Source of the DNA: Phanerodontia chrysosporium
Lineage: Eukaryota; Basidiomycota; Agaricomycetes; Polyporales; Phanerochaetaceae
Assembly (NCBI GenBank): GCA_001910725.1
Contig: MJGA01000022.1
Location: 248,001-312,000 of the forward strand
Reading direction: 5' to 3'
DNA length: 64,000 nucleotides
Below are positions 1 to 11,783 of the stretch, piece by piece (the first letter of the stretch is position 1; every line of letters begins with the position of its first letter). The notes beneath the pieces were generated by a model. It was not told the DNA's origin and made no database searches. It saw only the letters and a program-made list of their open reading frames with translations. The translations under genes and the position numbers were made by a program.

Positions 1-1680
1 TCGGAGCGGGGATTTGCGTATATCTATGCCCTCAGTACAATCAGAGATGGTGCCTGATGGCACAGTCACATGTCCCTCACGAGACGTCGGGGGAGTCTAC
101 AGTCGAGGACCCATAATGTAGTGGTCTTACCCTTGTATTGAGGTCTAAGCGCGATATTAATTGTACCCACATGCCGTTAGTAAGGACGAGAGAAAACTGA
201 ACGCTAGACACATCCTAGTCCTCTTGCCAGCGGTGCGGTTGCGCTCCGGAAGCCGGGGGTACTGCTAGCCAAACCCGGTCAGGACAATTGCCGGAACGGA
301 TCGGAGCAGCCTTTGTACTTCAGAAAAAGCCGCCTGATCGCATTGCTGCGAGCTGTCCGAGAAGATATGTGCGCAGCGCAACAACCGTAGCGATCAGAGT
401 TGGCTAGTAGGTGGACAGCGGTCTCATGCGGAACAAATGGCTATTTGTGAGATTTACAGCCTTAGAGAATGTCATCAGTAAGCGTGCGTATCATTCGAGA
501 GAGAAATTGCTGAGGTGAAGACCGTGCGAGGTTGAGAAGACAGTGCGCGAGAAGAAACAAAGGCTTCGGTCAGGAGGGCAAAGGCCGAGGTATCCGGCTC
601 GTTCCGGACGCCACGAAGCTCGGCCTCACGTGCTCTGCGTCCACGTGGCTCCCCTGCAGCCTTCCAACATGCACTCAGGCCTTGACCTTTCCCTTGCTTT
701 AGGGCTGTGCAAATGTTCCTTGTAAACCTGGGCTGCAAATCTGAGCTTGTTGTGTGTGCGAGACACGAGATTAGGCCATGACATGTACGGCTTACGCCCG
801 GTTTTCTCACGCGTGTGCGTATTGTGGATCCTTGCAGACATACGTTGTACTGACGCTTTGCGTCCCAAGACCCTTTCCTCGGTGCACGCGAACTAAAGCT
901 GTCAGCTGCTAGTGTGAGGCGTTGGAGACCATTGTCATGCCGGGCAGACCAACTTTTTGCGTTCGAACAGTGTTCGCATTAGATTGAGACGCAGCAGCAT
1001 CCCGCGCACTAACGCACCGCTCTGCACCGTCACAGCGATATCTTCCTCCCAGTAATACCTCACGCTACTCGCAATGCACTCGAACGTTGCTACAGGTCTC
1101 AGTTACTCGATGATCAGGCGTACTGAGGACTGTACCGAGCATGTCACCACTCCATACGGTGGCAAGTCGGTTCGACGTCGAGATGAGCCGCCCTTGGGGA
1201 GGAATGGTGGCTCAAATAATCGTTAGAGTCGACTAGGACATCGCCTATGATTCGCGCACTAGAGTCTTTCTACTAGCGTGTGGCCCAATGACAAACGTCT
1301 GGTGCGTGAAACACTGCAATGACGACATGGGCCATGTTGAATGCTATACAGGTCACTTAACCACGCCACCTGTATACCGTATGTCACGGAGACTCATCTC
1401 GACCCTTGACTTCTACGCCAGGTTGCAGTACTTCGGGAGCCCTGTGTGGTGTCAGTGCTCCATCGGTAACAGCCGCGCCGTGTTGTCTGCGTCTTCAATA
1501 TCTCAGATTGGAGGTGCACAGCATGTCTACGGGGTCACATTGTGATTATTGGACTCTCGAGGAATGGTTTGACCTTGATAAATCCTAGCCGCAGTCTCGC
1601 TTATCCATACGCATTCTACATACGTCCATGCCAGCGCCACGCAAGGCGGGGTAGATTTGAACGTAGATTCTAGAGGTTGG
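1..1680. other. Left-edge stretch with no recognisable gene
   Basis: Only short unrelated reading frames occur here, on both strands, without splice-consistent continuation or family resemblance. No tRNA-like box pair, tandem repeat or transposon end was seen. It may hold a distal promoter for the gene at 1.8 kb or an untranslated part of a gene outside the window. Confidence 0.4.
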
Positions 1681-1685
1681 CGCGG

Positions 1686-1691
1686 TATAAG
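1686..1691 (+). promoter_or_regulatory. TATA box candidate
   Basis: TATAAG lies about 80 bases before the first in-frame ATG (1768) and 142 before the preferred ATG (1828) of the small gene downstream. Spacing is normal for a fungal core promoter. Confidence 0.4.
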
Positions 1692-1827
1692 GGCAGCGTT
1701 AGCGGTGCTATCCAACCCGTTCATAACAGCAGTCCCTCGCAATCGCCCAATCCTCTAGCCGCTACTCGTGAGTGCGAGCCCGTTCGTGAGCGCAAGTCAC
1801 TACTCATCCCGTAGCCCAGCATCCGCC

Positions 1828-2211
1828 ATGTCCAGCAACACCATCAACGGCAACGTCGAGCGGCCCCAGTCCAACGTCATCCGCTGCGAGTTCCACGACG
1901 ACACGATGCACATCAGCTTCGTGGGCGTCGTTGCGACGTCGCTGCCGTCCTTCTTCGGCGCCCAGGGCGTCACGCTGAGCTACACCAGCACCGACACCTT
2001 CACCGGCCAGCGCGTCTTCACGGGCGAGGTCGTCGGGAACGAGGTCTCGCTGTCCTTCCCGGCCGACATGGGCATGCCGCCGTCGACCGTGTCCGGGCGG
2101 CTGAACCAGCAGGTCGACGCGCCGGTCACCATCGGCGGCATCGGGTGCTTCTGCGTGCACTTTGTGGTGCGTGACGTCGTGGCGTGGATCGTCTCGGGTC
2201 CCCCCTGCTGA
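1828..2211 (+). CDS. Small predicted all-beta protein, family member A
   Basis: This is a single-exon protein of 127 residues from ATG 1828; an in-frame ATG at 1768 would add 20 residues. I do not recognise a named domain. Alternating hydrophobic residues and frequent Gly, Ser and Thr suggest a beta-sandwich. There is no signal peptide or membrane segment. From the middle on it follows a pattern shared with the proteins at 3.0 and 11.8 kb: a short strand, PxF, a strand ending LxY or LxF, a G-rich turn, FxGxV, then SGRL and a final GxGCF-like strand. I chose 1828 because the MSSNT start then lines up with the starts of its relatives. A TATA box lies upstream. The function is unknown; intracellular lectin-like or binding roles are possible but not shown. 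Confidence 0.6.
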   Translation: MSSNTINGNVERPQSNVIRCEFHDDTMHISFVGVVATSLPSFFGAQGVTLSYTSTDTFTGQRVFTGEVVGNEVSLSFPADMGMPPSTVSGRLNQQVDAPVTIGGIGCFCVHFVVRDVVAWIVSGPPC

Positions 2212-3044
2212 CTCGGAAGCGCAGCCCCGCTCTGACAAGTAAGCGTGAAGCGGCCGCCGGATGGCCCCAGAAACCGGCGCCACACCACCGGTCATGGCGT
2301 CGTGCAAGCGAACGGGTGCCCCTGAGATACTGAGAGCTATCTGGACCTGTGTACACGTGTTTGAACACGAGTCGAACCTAATCTAATGTTAGATATGCCT
2401 TCCATCGTCGCAGTCCAGCGGCGTACTGAGCATGACTACGCTTCCACTGTGCCCGGCAAACCTTGATGGCAGACAGTCTGGATTATCGCTGAGGCGTACT
2501 GTGACTTCAGCCCGCTAGGTGGAGTACGATGCTATTTGTATCGCAGTGGCGCTCATGTATCAACATCACGCCAAGGTGCGCATGCATGCATGAAAATCCT
2601 CGCCTGTTAGAGTCGTGACGCCAACATCACAGGGCCGCTTGGCGAGCTCATGTCGCGTCGATGCTTGGAAGGTGTCAGAAGTGGGTGCACGGGCACCAGA
2701 AGTTCAGGTCAAGTGGAACATCAGGCGATGGAGAATACCAGGTGTCTTGTCGACTCCACCCGAGTCTGCAATGGCGCCCACCAGCAGTGTCAGAAGACAT
2801 CCCGCTATCGTGTCGTGACAGCCTGCACGGCAATATGAGCCACCTCTTCCATGCATCGCGCGCCGCGCCTGGCAGTCGGAGTGTGAAGGTGCCGTGCAGG
2901 TGGAACTGACGGGAGAGGCAGAGAGCAGTACCACCACCACCGTCCGCATCTTCCAGCTTTGCTCGACGCACGACACAGCTGCCACAGAGGTAGGTCCGCC
3001 CATCCACACGTGGACACCCACTCAAGCCCTGCGATCTCAAAGAC
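2212..3044. other. Intergenic stretch between two small beta-protein genes
   Basis: No coherent gene is visible. The longest frames run antisense through the neighbouring coding exon and have the composition of shadow frames. Regulatory DNA for the gene starting at 3045 is expected here, but I see no clear TATA box. Confidence 0.35.
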
Positions 3045-3373
3045 ATGGCCTCCCAATCACCCACCACAGCGACAGGCGTCATCAGCCGGCAGGCCTCGAC
3101 TGCATCAGCGCCGTCTTCGCCATCGGCAACCAGACGTACACGCTCACCGCACAGACCGCAGTCCCCGTGCCCGACTTCCGGTCGTACAACGCGCTCTTGC
3201 GATACAACGACGAGAGCGAGCTCAGGGACGGGGAGCGCCTGTTCGAAGGCACCGTCGGCCCCTCCGAGTTCCTCTTCAATGTCGACCGCGGCGCCGCCAT
3301 CACGGGGAGGCTCGACGGCACGGTGCTGCCCGCCGTCTCCGTCGCGGGCACCTGCAGTTGGTCGACGTCCTGA
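3045..3373 (+). CDS. Small predicted all-beta protein, family member B (frameshifted)
   Basis: The start MASQSPTTATG at 3045 and the body beginning LDCISAVFAIG are in different frames. They join smoothly if one base is added at about 3094, where CC would become CCC, giving a protein of about 109 residues. The body matches member A in order and spacing: PDF, then LLRY, a charged turn, LFEGTV, ITGRLDG, and a closing strand with AGTC. There is no signal peptide. The function is unknown. Because many genes in this window need the same kind of one-base repair, I favour a consensus error over true decay. A 160-residue frame from 2894 is an alternative start but its first 70 residues look non-coding. 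Confidence 0.5.
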
Positions 3374-3808
3374 GCCACGGTGAGCCGAACGGGACATGGC
3401 CGCGATCGCGGGCCTCACGCACGGTCTCCAGCTTGCCCACTCCGCTGCCGGCGCATTTGGTGGTGTACGTGTGCGATGGCGAGACAATTGTGCTGTAGTT
3501 GCTGCAGGAGGTCGAGGCTCATCTGATCGAACTCGAGTACATTGTCGTCGAATGCGAACGCGAACTGGACGAAAAGAGGGTTATCGAGCTCATGACCGTT
3601 TGCTGCGCGCGAACAGCCCGGCGGTGCCTATGCCGGAGTCGGGACGCCACAAAGTTTGGAGCACGGGCATCGCTGCGAGCACTCGCAGGGCAGAAAACGT
3701 ATCCAGAATCAGTTCCATGTTCCTTGTCTATTCCACCACACAACCGAGACGCGCACGACGAGCCAGCGCCAGCGCAGGATCGCAGGACAAGCGCAGAGAG
3801 GCAACGTC

Positions 3809-4581
3809 CTAGTTCAAGCAGGCGAGCGCACGAGCCCGGAGCTGGTGCAGCTTCGCCGCGACGCGCGCGTCGCTCGCCCCCAGCTTGCTCATGCGGTACG
3901 CGTAGGCGACGACCTCGGCGGAGGGCGTGAACACCTTCGCCGCGACGTTGAGCGCGGCGTTCGGCGGTGCGGGCGGCGCGGCGGCGTGGGGCGCAGGCGC
4001 GAGGCCCGCGCGGGCGAGGACGCGCCGCTTGAAGATCTGCTGGCGCTCCGCGTCCGAGGCCGTGTCGAAGAAGTCGCCGTCGACGAAGAACGTGTTCGGG
4101 CCGAGCTCGCTCGGCAGGAAGTCGACCGTGCGGGGGACGCGCAGTGCCAGCGCGTCCGCAGGTCTGTGTGCGCCGGCCAGCATGGCGTCAGCGCGGGCCC
4201 GCGATGCAGGGGCGGCGGCGTGGCGCTGCTTGAGCGAGATCCAGACGTGGAACAGGCGTGCGCTCCCGGGGGCACTGTCCACGCCAGCTTGCGCGAGAAG
4301 GGCGGCCCAGGTATCACCGAGCTGAGGAGCAGGTCTGGGGGCCTTGCGGTGTATCAGCAGGCCAAGGAACCGTAGCACGAGGACCTCCGCTTCCATACCT
4401 GGTCCCCGCCCACGACCTCGTCGTGCCCCGCATCCGCCACACCATCTCTAGGCGTGCTTTCGACAGGCGTGTCCAGCGATCTCTCTTGCGCTGCGCAGTT
4501 GGCAGAGCGTGTAGTGCCGAATGTCGCCGCGATGCCAAGAGAGTACGACAGAGCCAGACCAACAAAGGCGGTGGAGAGCAT
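3809..4581 (-). CDS. Uncharacterised protein with a signal-like N-terminus
   Basis: There are two exons, 4581..4399 and 4321..3809, with an in-phase intron that has a GTATGG donor and CAG acceptor. The product is 231 residues. The first 20 residues are hydrophobic with small residues after, like a signal peptide or signal anchor. The rest is rich in Ala, Arg and Asp with predicted helices, including DTWAALLAQAG, a DGDFFDT turn and a C-terminal helical run YAYRMSKLGAS. I do not recognise a family. No frameshift is needed. The intron assignment rests on splice consensus and continuous composition only. Confidence 0.45.
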
Positions 4582-4966
4582 TGGTGGTCTCTAGGCACAG
4601 GAGATAGGATGCACCAGGATAGAATGGTCGTGTAGTTGTCGGTCTTGCTGCTGGCGGTGCAGTTCACAGAGAATAGGATAGACAGACGTGGTTGAAGTTG
4701 AAGAGGTTGAAGTTGAACGACCCAGGGCACCTGGGCCGACGCCCGATCGGTCTTCCAAAGCTTCGATCGTCCTGGCCGAAGGCGGGTCCGTTGTCGTCGA
4801 GTTCATCGGAACCCAACCCCAGTGATCCAGAAAACGCATAGGGCTCGAGCTCTGGCATTACTTAGTACAACTACAATATAGTTACGCAAGAACAATCCAC
4901 ATCAAGGCAGGTTACGCGCTCACAGTCGTTGCCCGCTATCCAAGATCCACCGAGTCTCGGGCGCGA

Positions 4967-7182
4967 CTACACCCGGAAGCGATCGCTCCCACGCTTCTCG
5001 TTCACCACGGCCTGCATCCAGCGGAGCGCGAGCGTCTCGAGCATGTCCTCCCAGCCGGGATCTTTGCGCGCGATGAGGGGTGCGTCGAACGTGATTGGCG
5101 GCTCCGCCGTCGGGAAGCGGAACATCGAGGCCTGCGGCGACGGTGACGGCGACGGCGACATGCCCATCTCGCCCGGCGCGAGCCTGTCTGCGCGCGCGGA
5201 CGGCGGTGTCCACACCGGCACATTGTATCGCAGTTTCAGCGCCCTGCATGCATGGTCAGCACTGGCCGTACGGGTAGCAGGCGCACGGGTAGCGCGAAAA
5301 AGCAAATGACGCACGCTGCCCAGAGACGCAAGTTGTCTGTCCGCCGGAACGTCCAGCCGCGCCGTGTTTTCTCCCGGTCTTGCTCCGCTACGGGCTGCGC
5401 CTCGAGCGCCGCGATGTCGTGGATCGCGTCTTTATTGACGTACCCCCAGGGCTTTCCGCGAGCGCCGTACACCCGTATTATATGCGATACAGAGCAGCTG
5501 GCCAGAGGAGAGGGCGGTGAGCAGGGATGCGCGGTCTGTTGGCGACGGTGGTAGAAGGTGTTGTAGGGATGACGGTGTGAGGGCATGTATAAGCGCATAT
5601 AATCGGCCTGCACAGGAACGTCAGTTGCTGATATACACATATGTGATGCAACTCACCTATATTGTCGTTTGCAAAGGTAACGCGCTTTGCCCAGTCTGGC
5701 AGGTCCTCGTCGTCAACGCTCTCGGTCTCCGACAGGTTCTCCGCATCCTCAGGTTCTTCCGTGAGGACCATGCCCTTGAACGAATCGAGCATGCCTGTGG
5801 AGACTATCCGCCTGTTGTCTCTCTTTTTCCCCGCCAGCTCAGCATCACCCGCACTCGTCCGCCTGCTCCTGACGCGCTCCTTCTCCTTCCGCTCCTCCTT
5901 CTCCTTCTCGCGCTGCCAGCCGCGCTTCCCATCCTTCCGCCCACCAAACAGCACTTCGTCCACCGCGTCGAGATACCGCGCGATGACGTCCCGCTCCTTC
6001 ACGAGCTCGTCGCGCGTGACGTCCTGGCGGTAGAGCCAGCCGCCGCCGAGGACGAGCCGCTCGTCCCAGCGCTCGCGCTTCTCCTCCTCAGTCATCGCGT
6101 TGAGGTCGATGTCGTCGTCGTCCTCCCAGACGGGCACGGGTCCAGGGCGGTGCGGCACGTGGACGTACGAGATCGACACGGGCGGCTCGGCCGCGTCGAC
6201 GAGAAAGTCGGGCGACGCCGCGCGGGACGCGCTCTCGCCGGCGCCCGCCCCCGAGCCTGAGCCCGAGCCCGCGTGCGAGGCGCCAGACACGGACACGGAC
6301 TCGTCGTGCTCGCTCTGCGCGTCGTACGCCTCGTCCGTGAGCGGCAGCCGCGCGGCCTCCTCGACGCTGCGCAGCACGGTGAGCACGTCGAGCGCGCTGC
6401 GGCGCACGAGGCTCAGCGGGTCCGCGGCCGAGTCCGGCTGCGACGCCTGCCGGCGCGGGAGCGGCGCGCCCGACATCGTCATGTTCGGCGGGCGGAAGTA
6501 GAAGTCGCGCTTCACGGGTGTCGGGCCGTCGTCGGGCAGCGAGAGGATGTAGTTGCGCACGGAGCGCACGGCGTGTGTCGTCGTGCGCAGCACGTCGAGC
6601 ACGTCGACGTGTTCGTTGCTGCCTGCCCCGTCCTTGAGCGCGTCTTGGGCACTGAGCATGTTCGGCTGCTGCACGCCGTCGAGCCACCACGCGTGCTCAA
6701 CCAGGGTGAGGTCTTCGATCACGGACGGGCGCAGGCTCTCCGGGTCGATCTCGTACGTCTTGACGTACGGCGAGGTGGTAGACTGCATCATCTGCGGGAC
6801 GACCGGCGACGGCGGCAGCTGGAACTCGACACCGTCGGGCCATTTCTTGCTCGTGTTCGCGTTCAGGCCGCCGATGGCTGGCACCATGCCATTGTTGGGC
6901 TTGTTGATAGGACTGCGAGTTCAGTTGGGCATCGGCAGGGCGAGACGGGGGCGAGGAGACGTACTTCTTTTCCGCCGCGAGCCCGGCCTTGGTGAAGTAA
7001 TGCTGCAGATGCTCGATGCTCCCCAGCGCCATGACACTCTCCCGCTTCGCGGCACTGCGGCTGAACGGTTTCGTGGGCTTGTTGGACGAGTTCATGTTGG
7101 GGTAGAAGGCAAACTGGCGACGGTAGCTTGTGCGCCTGCTCGAGGCAAAGGACGCCTCGCTGTGTGCAGAGGGGCTATCCAT
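4967..7182 (-). CDS. Uncharacterised conserved-looking fungal protein, four exons, one frameshift
   Basis: Exons are 7182..6965, 6912..5657, 5607..5315 and 5243..4967, all with GT donors, AG acceptors and clear branch sites. The product is about 680 residues. The N-terminal part has AFYPNMNSSNKPTKPFSRSA and helical segments. A long disordered acidic, Ser and Gly-rich middle precedes a charged coiled region around KEKEERKEKERVRSRR, then a DLPDWAKRVTF motif. The third exon has a compact helical domain with ALSSGQLLCIAYN, a pattern reminiscent of calponin-homology domains but too weak to name. Frame changes between RRSRK and PWGYVNKD: one base too many in the TTT at 5453-5455 of the plus strand. 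Removing it restores RKPWGY. The function is unknown. Confidence 0.6.
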
Positions 7183-7764
7183 TGCTTCTCACGACGCTGG
7201 CACGAGTGGGAATGGAGTGTACAAGGACTGCCAGGTTTGAGGTCAGGGGTCGAGCACTCGAGGATGCCTGGAATTCTGCCATTTTCCGGCTCGTTGCTGT
7301 TGATCAAATCAGTGATGCTCGACGACGAGCGTGATTGGGTGCATCGCCGATCCTCCGTCCCTGGCCAGAGCTCGTCTTTTCATTTTGCGCGCCCTGACAG
7401 GATTGCAGAGAGTGAGGAGGAGAGGTGCAACCAACGCCGTTGTACACCATCTCTGTGTTTCAGGCCTCTCAAGCGCCTTGGATCTGCATCCGTCTCGCGC
7501 CCCGTCGTCGGGTCGTTCCTACACACATTGAGCTGGTATCTCGTCATGTGCTACGATGTCGTGCACTCAATGACCAGACAAAGGTCGTCCAGGGAACGAA
7601 CTGAAAACAGGCGAAGAAGCAGGCACCGATGACGACGAGAAAACCCTATCTTATGGATGTAGTGCGGGTTGAATGACGCAGAAGAATGAACTGTAGAATA
7701 GCATATATAGCCATAGAACAGCCAACATGCGCGTAATGTACATGCCATACCTCACCAGTCAGAC
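7183..7764. other. Intergenic stretch
   Basis: This lies between the start of the 5.0-7.2 kb gene and the stop codon of the TPR gene, both on the minus strand. It should contain the promoter of the former and the 3' end of the latter. I see no further coding signal. Confidence 0.35.
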
Positions 7765-9960
7765 CTAAAGAGTACTGTGGGGCACCAGAGCAGGACCCTG
7801 AGCCCGGGACACGTTGACCTGGTCGACATACCGCTTCACAGCCCTCTCCGTCTCAAATATCTGCACACGCCTAGGGTGAGCGAGCACATCACGCGTGAGC
7901 GCCGTAGCAGCGCACCTTTGGAAACGCGATGAACGAACGCATGGCGCGTTTCCCGGGCGCAGCGCGGCGCGCGAGCCGCTCGAAACACTCGCGCGTCTCC
8001 GCCTCGCGGCCGGGCTGCGTCGAGAGCGCGTCGCCGAGCCCGTGGAGCGCAACACAGCTGTCGGGGAACAGACGGAGGCACTTCCGGCACAGCTGCTCCC
8101 AGAGCGCAAAGTTGGTACTGTCGAGCCGCCAGAGCGCGTTCCCCTTCGCGTACGAGGGGCGGATGATGTCGGGCGTCGGCGGCGGCCTGTGTGTGCTGCG
8201 CACGTGAGTGCGTGAGAGGTGCGTGAGAGGCGTTGAGGCAACTTACGTTGTCTCTGCCAGCGTGATGGCCTTCTCGAGCAGCTCGAGGCCGTACTGCATA
8301 TTGCCGTGGTGCGTCAAGAGCTCGCCGCTGAGGATGGGTCAGCGCAGTTTCCTTCCAGTGGTGTGTGAGACTCACTATGCGCTACAGACTTCGCTGCGTT
8401 CGGGGAAAAGCTTCATCGCAAATTCGAAGCTCTCAATAGCCTGGGCAACGCCTCTCGGCCCTGTCTGGGACACGGTAAACGCGTACCGGAGATGGGCTTT
8501 TGTGAAGAAGGGATCCATTGTCGAGGCCTTCAGATAGTACGCGGAAGCGCGAGAGCAGTCTCCCACGCCGTTCATGACTGCGTGGAGCCAGGTCGGCCAG
8601 ATGGAGCTCAAAAAATGGATGGCGTGGCGTACCTTCCCCCGGTGGAAGTATACCTTGGCATCCTTAGCGTCTATACGTTCAGCGTTACCGAAGCAAGACA
8701 TACTCATAGGGACGTCGCCGTCGTCCCCATAGACGATGCCGAGTTGCACCCACGTCTTCGCACAGTTGGCATCCAACTTCAAGGCCTCCTGCAGGTCCTG
8801 CAGCGCCTCGCCATTTCGGGAGGCAAGGTACCTATGTTCCGGAGATCAATCGCAGCGTCACCGACCGCGTGACGGCGACGCACCTGAACGCGGCACGGTA
8901 GTTGAGTGCTTCGGCCTTTAGCTGTTCCCAAGGGATGTCTATGGCGAGGGCATCGTCCAAGAGCACATATGCCCGCCCGTAGTCGCGCAGGTCCAGCGCA
9001 CGCCACGCTTCGCTCAGCTTCAGCCAGCTGGGATGCGAGGCGTCCGTGGCAGTGGGTCCCAACAGGAGCCCTTTCCCGACGTCAGCAGGCATGAACAATC
9101 ATTAGACGACGGATCCACTTACTTGGACGAAGCATGTCTAGGTATTCTGTGATGTCCTCGTGGCATGGCAGCCAGTATTTCGGGCGCGCCTGTGGGCAGC
9201 TCAGTCCAATTGCTCCAGGCACGCAAGTCGGTCGCTTACAGCGACAATCGCGTTCGCCTTCGGGGCCGTCATCTCCCGCTCCGCCCGCCGAATGCTCATC
9301 GCGGTTGCCGGGACCTGCCCGCCTTGCAGACTGTTAAGGAGCGCGTAGTCTGGCGAGAGCGCGTGTGAGCAGAGAGCCCGGCCGTGACGGGAGTGGCACC
9401 TACCAAAGTATGCGTCTTCCCACTCGTTGAGCATCGTGTGCGCCTCTGCCCGCAAGCTTATAACATTCTGGTTGTCGGAGAGAAGCTGCATGGCGACGGT
9501 CGTGGAAAGGATGACCAGGTCCCAGCGTCTCATCTCTTTGTAGCCTACGGACTCGCCAGTTGGCCGATGCCCCGCAACGGAAATGGGGTGTCACTCACAT
9601 GTAGACAGATGCTCATAGAGCATTGGCAGAGGCTGTGGCACGACGTCAATCGCCTTCGCTAGGTATTGCGCCGCAAGATCCCAGTTTCTGCTCGCAAAAT
9701 ACTCTCTGCCTTTCAACACGAGTGACAGGGCCACTTGCTGTCGCTCCTGAAGCGGTTTGTCAGAAGATGCAAACGGAATTGGCAGCGCCACAGGTCAGGG
9801 CCTCACCTCAAATGTCATCTGGGAGATTGTCTGTGGCGTGAGGAAAAGCCGGAAGTCTGGATGGATCAACCGAGTCAGCCAATGTCGAAGGGATGGCACT
9901 CATACTTCTCTTACCGTCGGAAACGAGGTCTAACCCCAGGAGGTTCAGAGTTGGATCCAT
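7765..9960 (-). CDS. Tom70-like tetratricopeptide-repeat protein without a membrane anchor
   Basis: About ten small exons join in frame from MDPTLNLLGL at 9960 to the TAG at 7765. TPR units are visible throughout, for example GREYFASRNWDLAAQYLAKA and NMQYGLELLEKAITLAE. The C-terminal half, with YFHRGK, AHLRYAF, FEFAMKLFPE and YGELLTHHG in order, matches the layout of the Tom70 mitochondrial import receptor C-terminal TPRs. Tom70 itself has an N-terminal transmembrane anchor and this protein does not, so it is probably a soluble relative or co-chaperone. At about 8632 the exon end reads AAGG where AAGGG is needed before the GT donor. With that base a perfect 34-residue TPR results (Gly8, Ala20, Tyr24, Ala27, Pro32), so I take it as a one-base loss in the sequence. 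Confidence 0.65.
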
Positions 9961-11632
9961 GGTGTGGTAGAAGATAGGAGGGAAGTTGGTGAAGTGCCAC
10001 CGACACTTGAAGTCACGTACGAGGGTACCACCGGCGTCCCGCTCTCAACAATACATTGTTTTCGACGAACGAGACTCACGGGAGCAACAAAAGGTGCATT
10101 CTATTTCCATCCACGTGGTACTTAGTCTATGGTTGGGAGGCGGTACTAGCAGTGCCGTTGCCTGCAGCGTGTCTGAGCGCCGAGTTGTTCGCTTAGTCTC
10201 CATGTAACAGGTCATAAACACTCACACGAGTCACTCTACGCCTTTATCAGCCCAAAATATCTTGCAAGTCGTGCGAGGAAGCCGACGGGCACATGTTCAC
10301 TACGGCGGTCAGTGCTGAAGAGGTCCAACACTGCCGCTCAGAATGGTCTCGGCGGCAATCACTGCCGATCGGGCGTGAAATGCGAGTTTACGACCTACAA
10401 CTTGAACTACGGTTGCAACGACGTTGACCTGTACATGCAGAACTTGAGCTATGAGCTATTGCGCCGACTTCAATATAGTCGGTCTGTTGTTGCTTTGCGG
10501 CTCTCACGCCAACTCATTGAGGGCACGCGCTGATAGCGTTGCAGTTCGCCGCTTCAGCAGGATCGGCTTTTGGTTAGGCTATCTGCCCAAGGTGGGCGAC
10601 CTATCGCGTACATTGGTACTTTATCATGAAGTTATCATCTCAGGCATTGCAGAGCTCGTGGCTGTGCGCGCGCGCACGTCCCGCTCGCAAGCAGGCAAGG
10701 CGCGCTGTCGCGATTCTATGGCCTGAGAATTCGAAGCTTCTTTCTCGGAGGCTCTCGCAGTGACGCGGTGTTTCTGAAGAAGCAAATGTTGGGCCAGGGC
10801 GGGGAGTCTGGGCCATACCACAAGCTGTCAGACAGTCAATTGCAGAAGCAGTTGCCAACAGCCAGAAAAGGGTCTCCAACACGTTTACTACCAGCTTCTG
10901 GCGGAAGCTCCTTCACCCTTCCATTCCTGTGAACTTAATCCGGCCGGCCGTACCGAGGAGCATGGTGCGCACCGATCCAGAGGGACCGTGGCGGTCGAGT
11001 AGATGTGCGCACTGCACTGTGGTGTCTCTTGACTCGCAGCGTGTGTAGTGAGCCCTTCATACTCCCTGGCTGTCTGTCGGCAGTGTCCAACCTACGGTAT
11101 GTGATTGCATTTTCGCCACGGAGAAGCAACTAATGCTTTTGATGGAGGTGGCGGGGTATCTCGGTCAGCTCAATTGCTCACCGGAACCCTTGGCGCATTG
11201 ACTGTACTGTAAGAGCATCGGTCATGCAGAGCTTTCAAGTTCTCTATATTGAGTGCATCGACCCAGCATCTCGGGGGTTTCTCTTGCTATCTCAACACAC
11301 AGCACTCTCGCACTTTCTGACAGCCCGACATATAGAGGCTTTTGTCTTATATTCAACGCACCGAACATTCTCACCATCCGCCACATACAGACATATGTCA
11401 GGACCCTTTCTGGAAGTTGCGGGATCATCTTCTCATATGTACCATGCGCTGCCCAGTCGAACTATACTGCGATAGTAAGAGAGAATTCCTTCCATAATTG
11501 TATGATCCTCTCACAGGAGCACTGCACAGGAACACACTTGCATGATCGATTTTGGACCGTACGACAATGTCACTGGACTACCTGGCGCTGAATTTATCGA
11601 CTAACACTGGGCAATTTCCCGCGTCCTGCGGG
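9961..11632. other. 1.7-kb stretch without a supported gene
   Basis: Frames here are short, on both strands, with no splice-consistent chain and no family resemblance. Base composition is lower in GC than the flanking exons. Nothing repeat-like was obvious apart from a short GC palindrome near 10940. Confidence 0.4.
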
Positions 11633-11638
11633 TATATA
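11633..11638 (+). promoter_or_regulatory. TATA box
   Basis: TATATA, preceded by GGG, stands about 150 bases before the ATG of the small gene at 11784. A short pyrimidine-rich leader follows, as in fungal core promoters. Confidence 0.5.
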
Positions 11639-11783
11639 GGGCGGCTGCGCGGTGCTCAAGTCCAGCAGCAAGCACCCGCTCCAAAGCTCTTCCAACCCCG
11701 AATCGCAACCCCGCATCGTCAGTGCCCATTCGCCTCTCTCTATTGCCGCCCATGCTAATTGTTACCTCAGGATACATTGCAGC

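Noticed and set aside
5517..6995. Plus-strand frames of about 240 codons opposite the 5.0-7.2 kb gene
   Set aside because: They are shadows of a minus-strand coding exon; composition is Leu, Val and Arg-biased and splice sites fit only the minus strand.
10920..10960. CCGGCCGGCC palindrome as a transposon end or origin
   Set aside because: Too short, with no partner repeat nearby.
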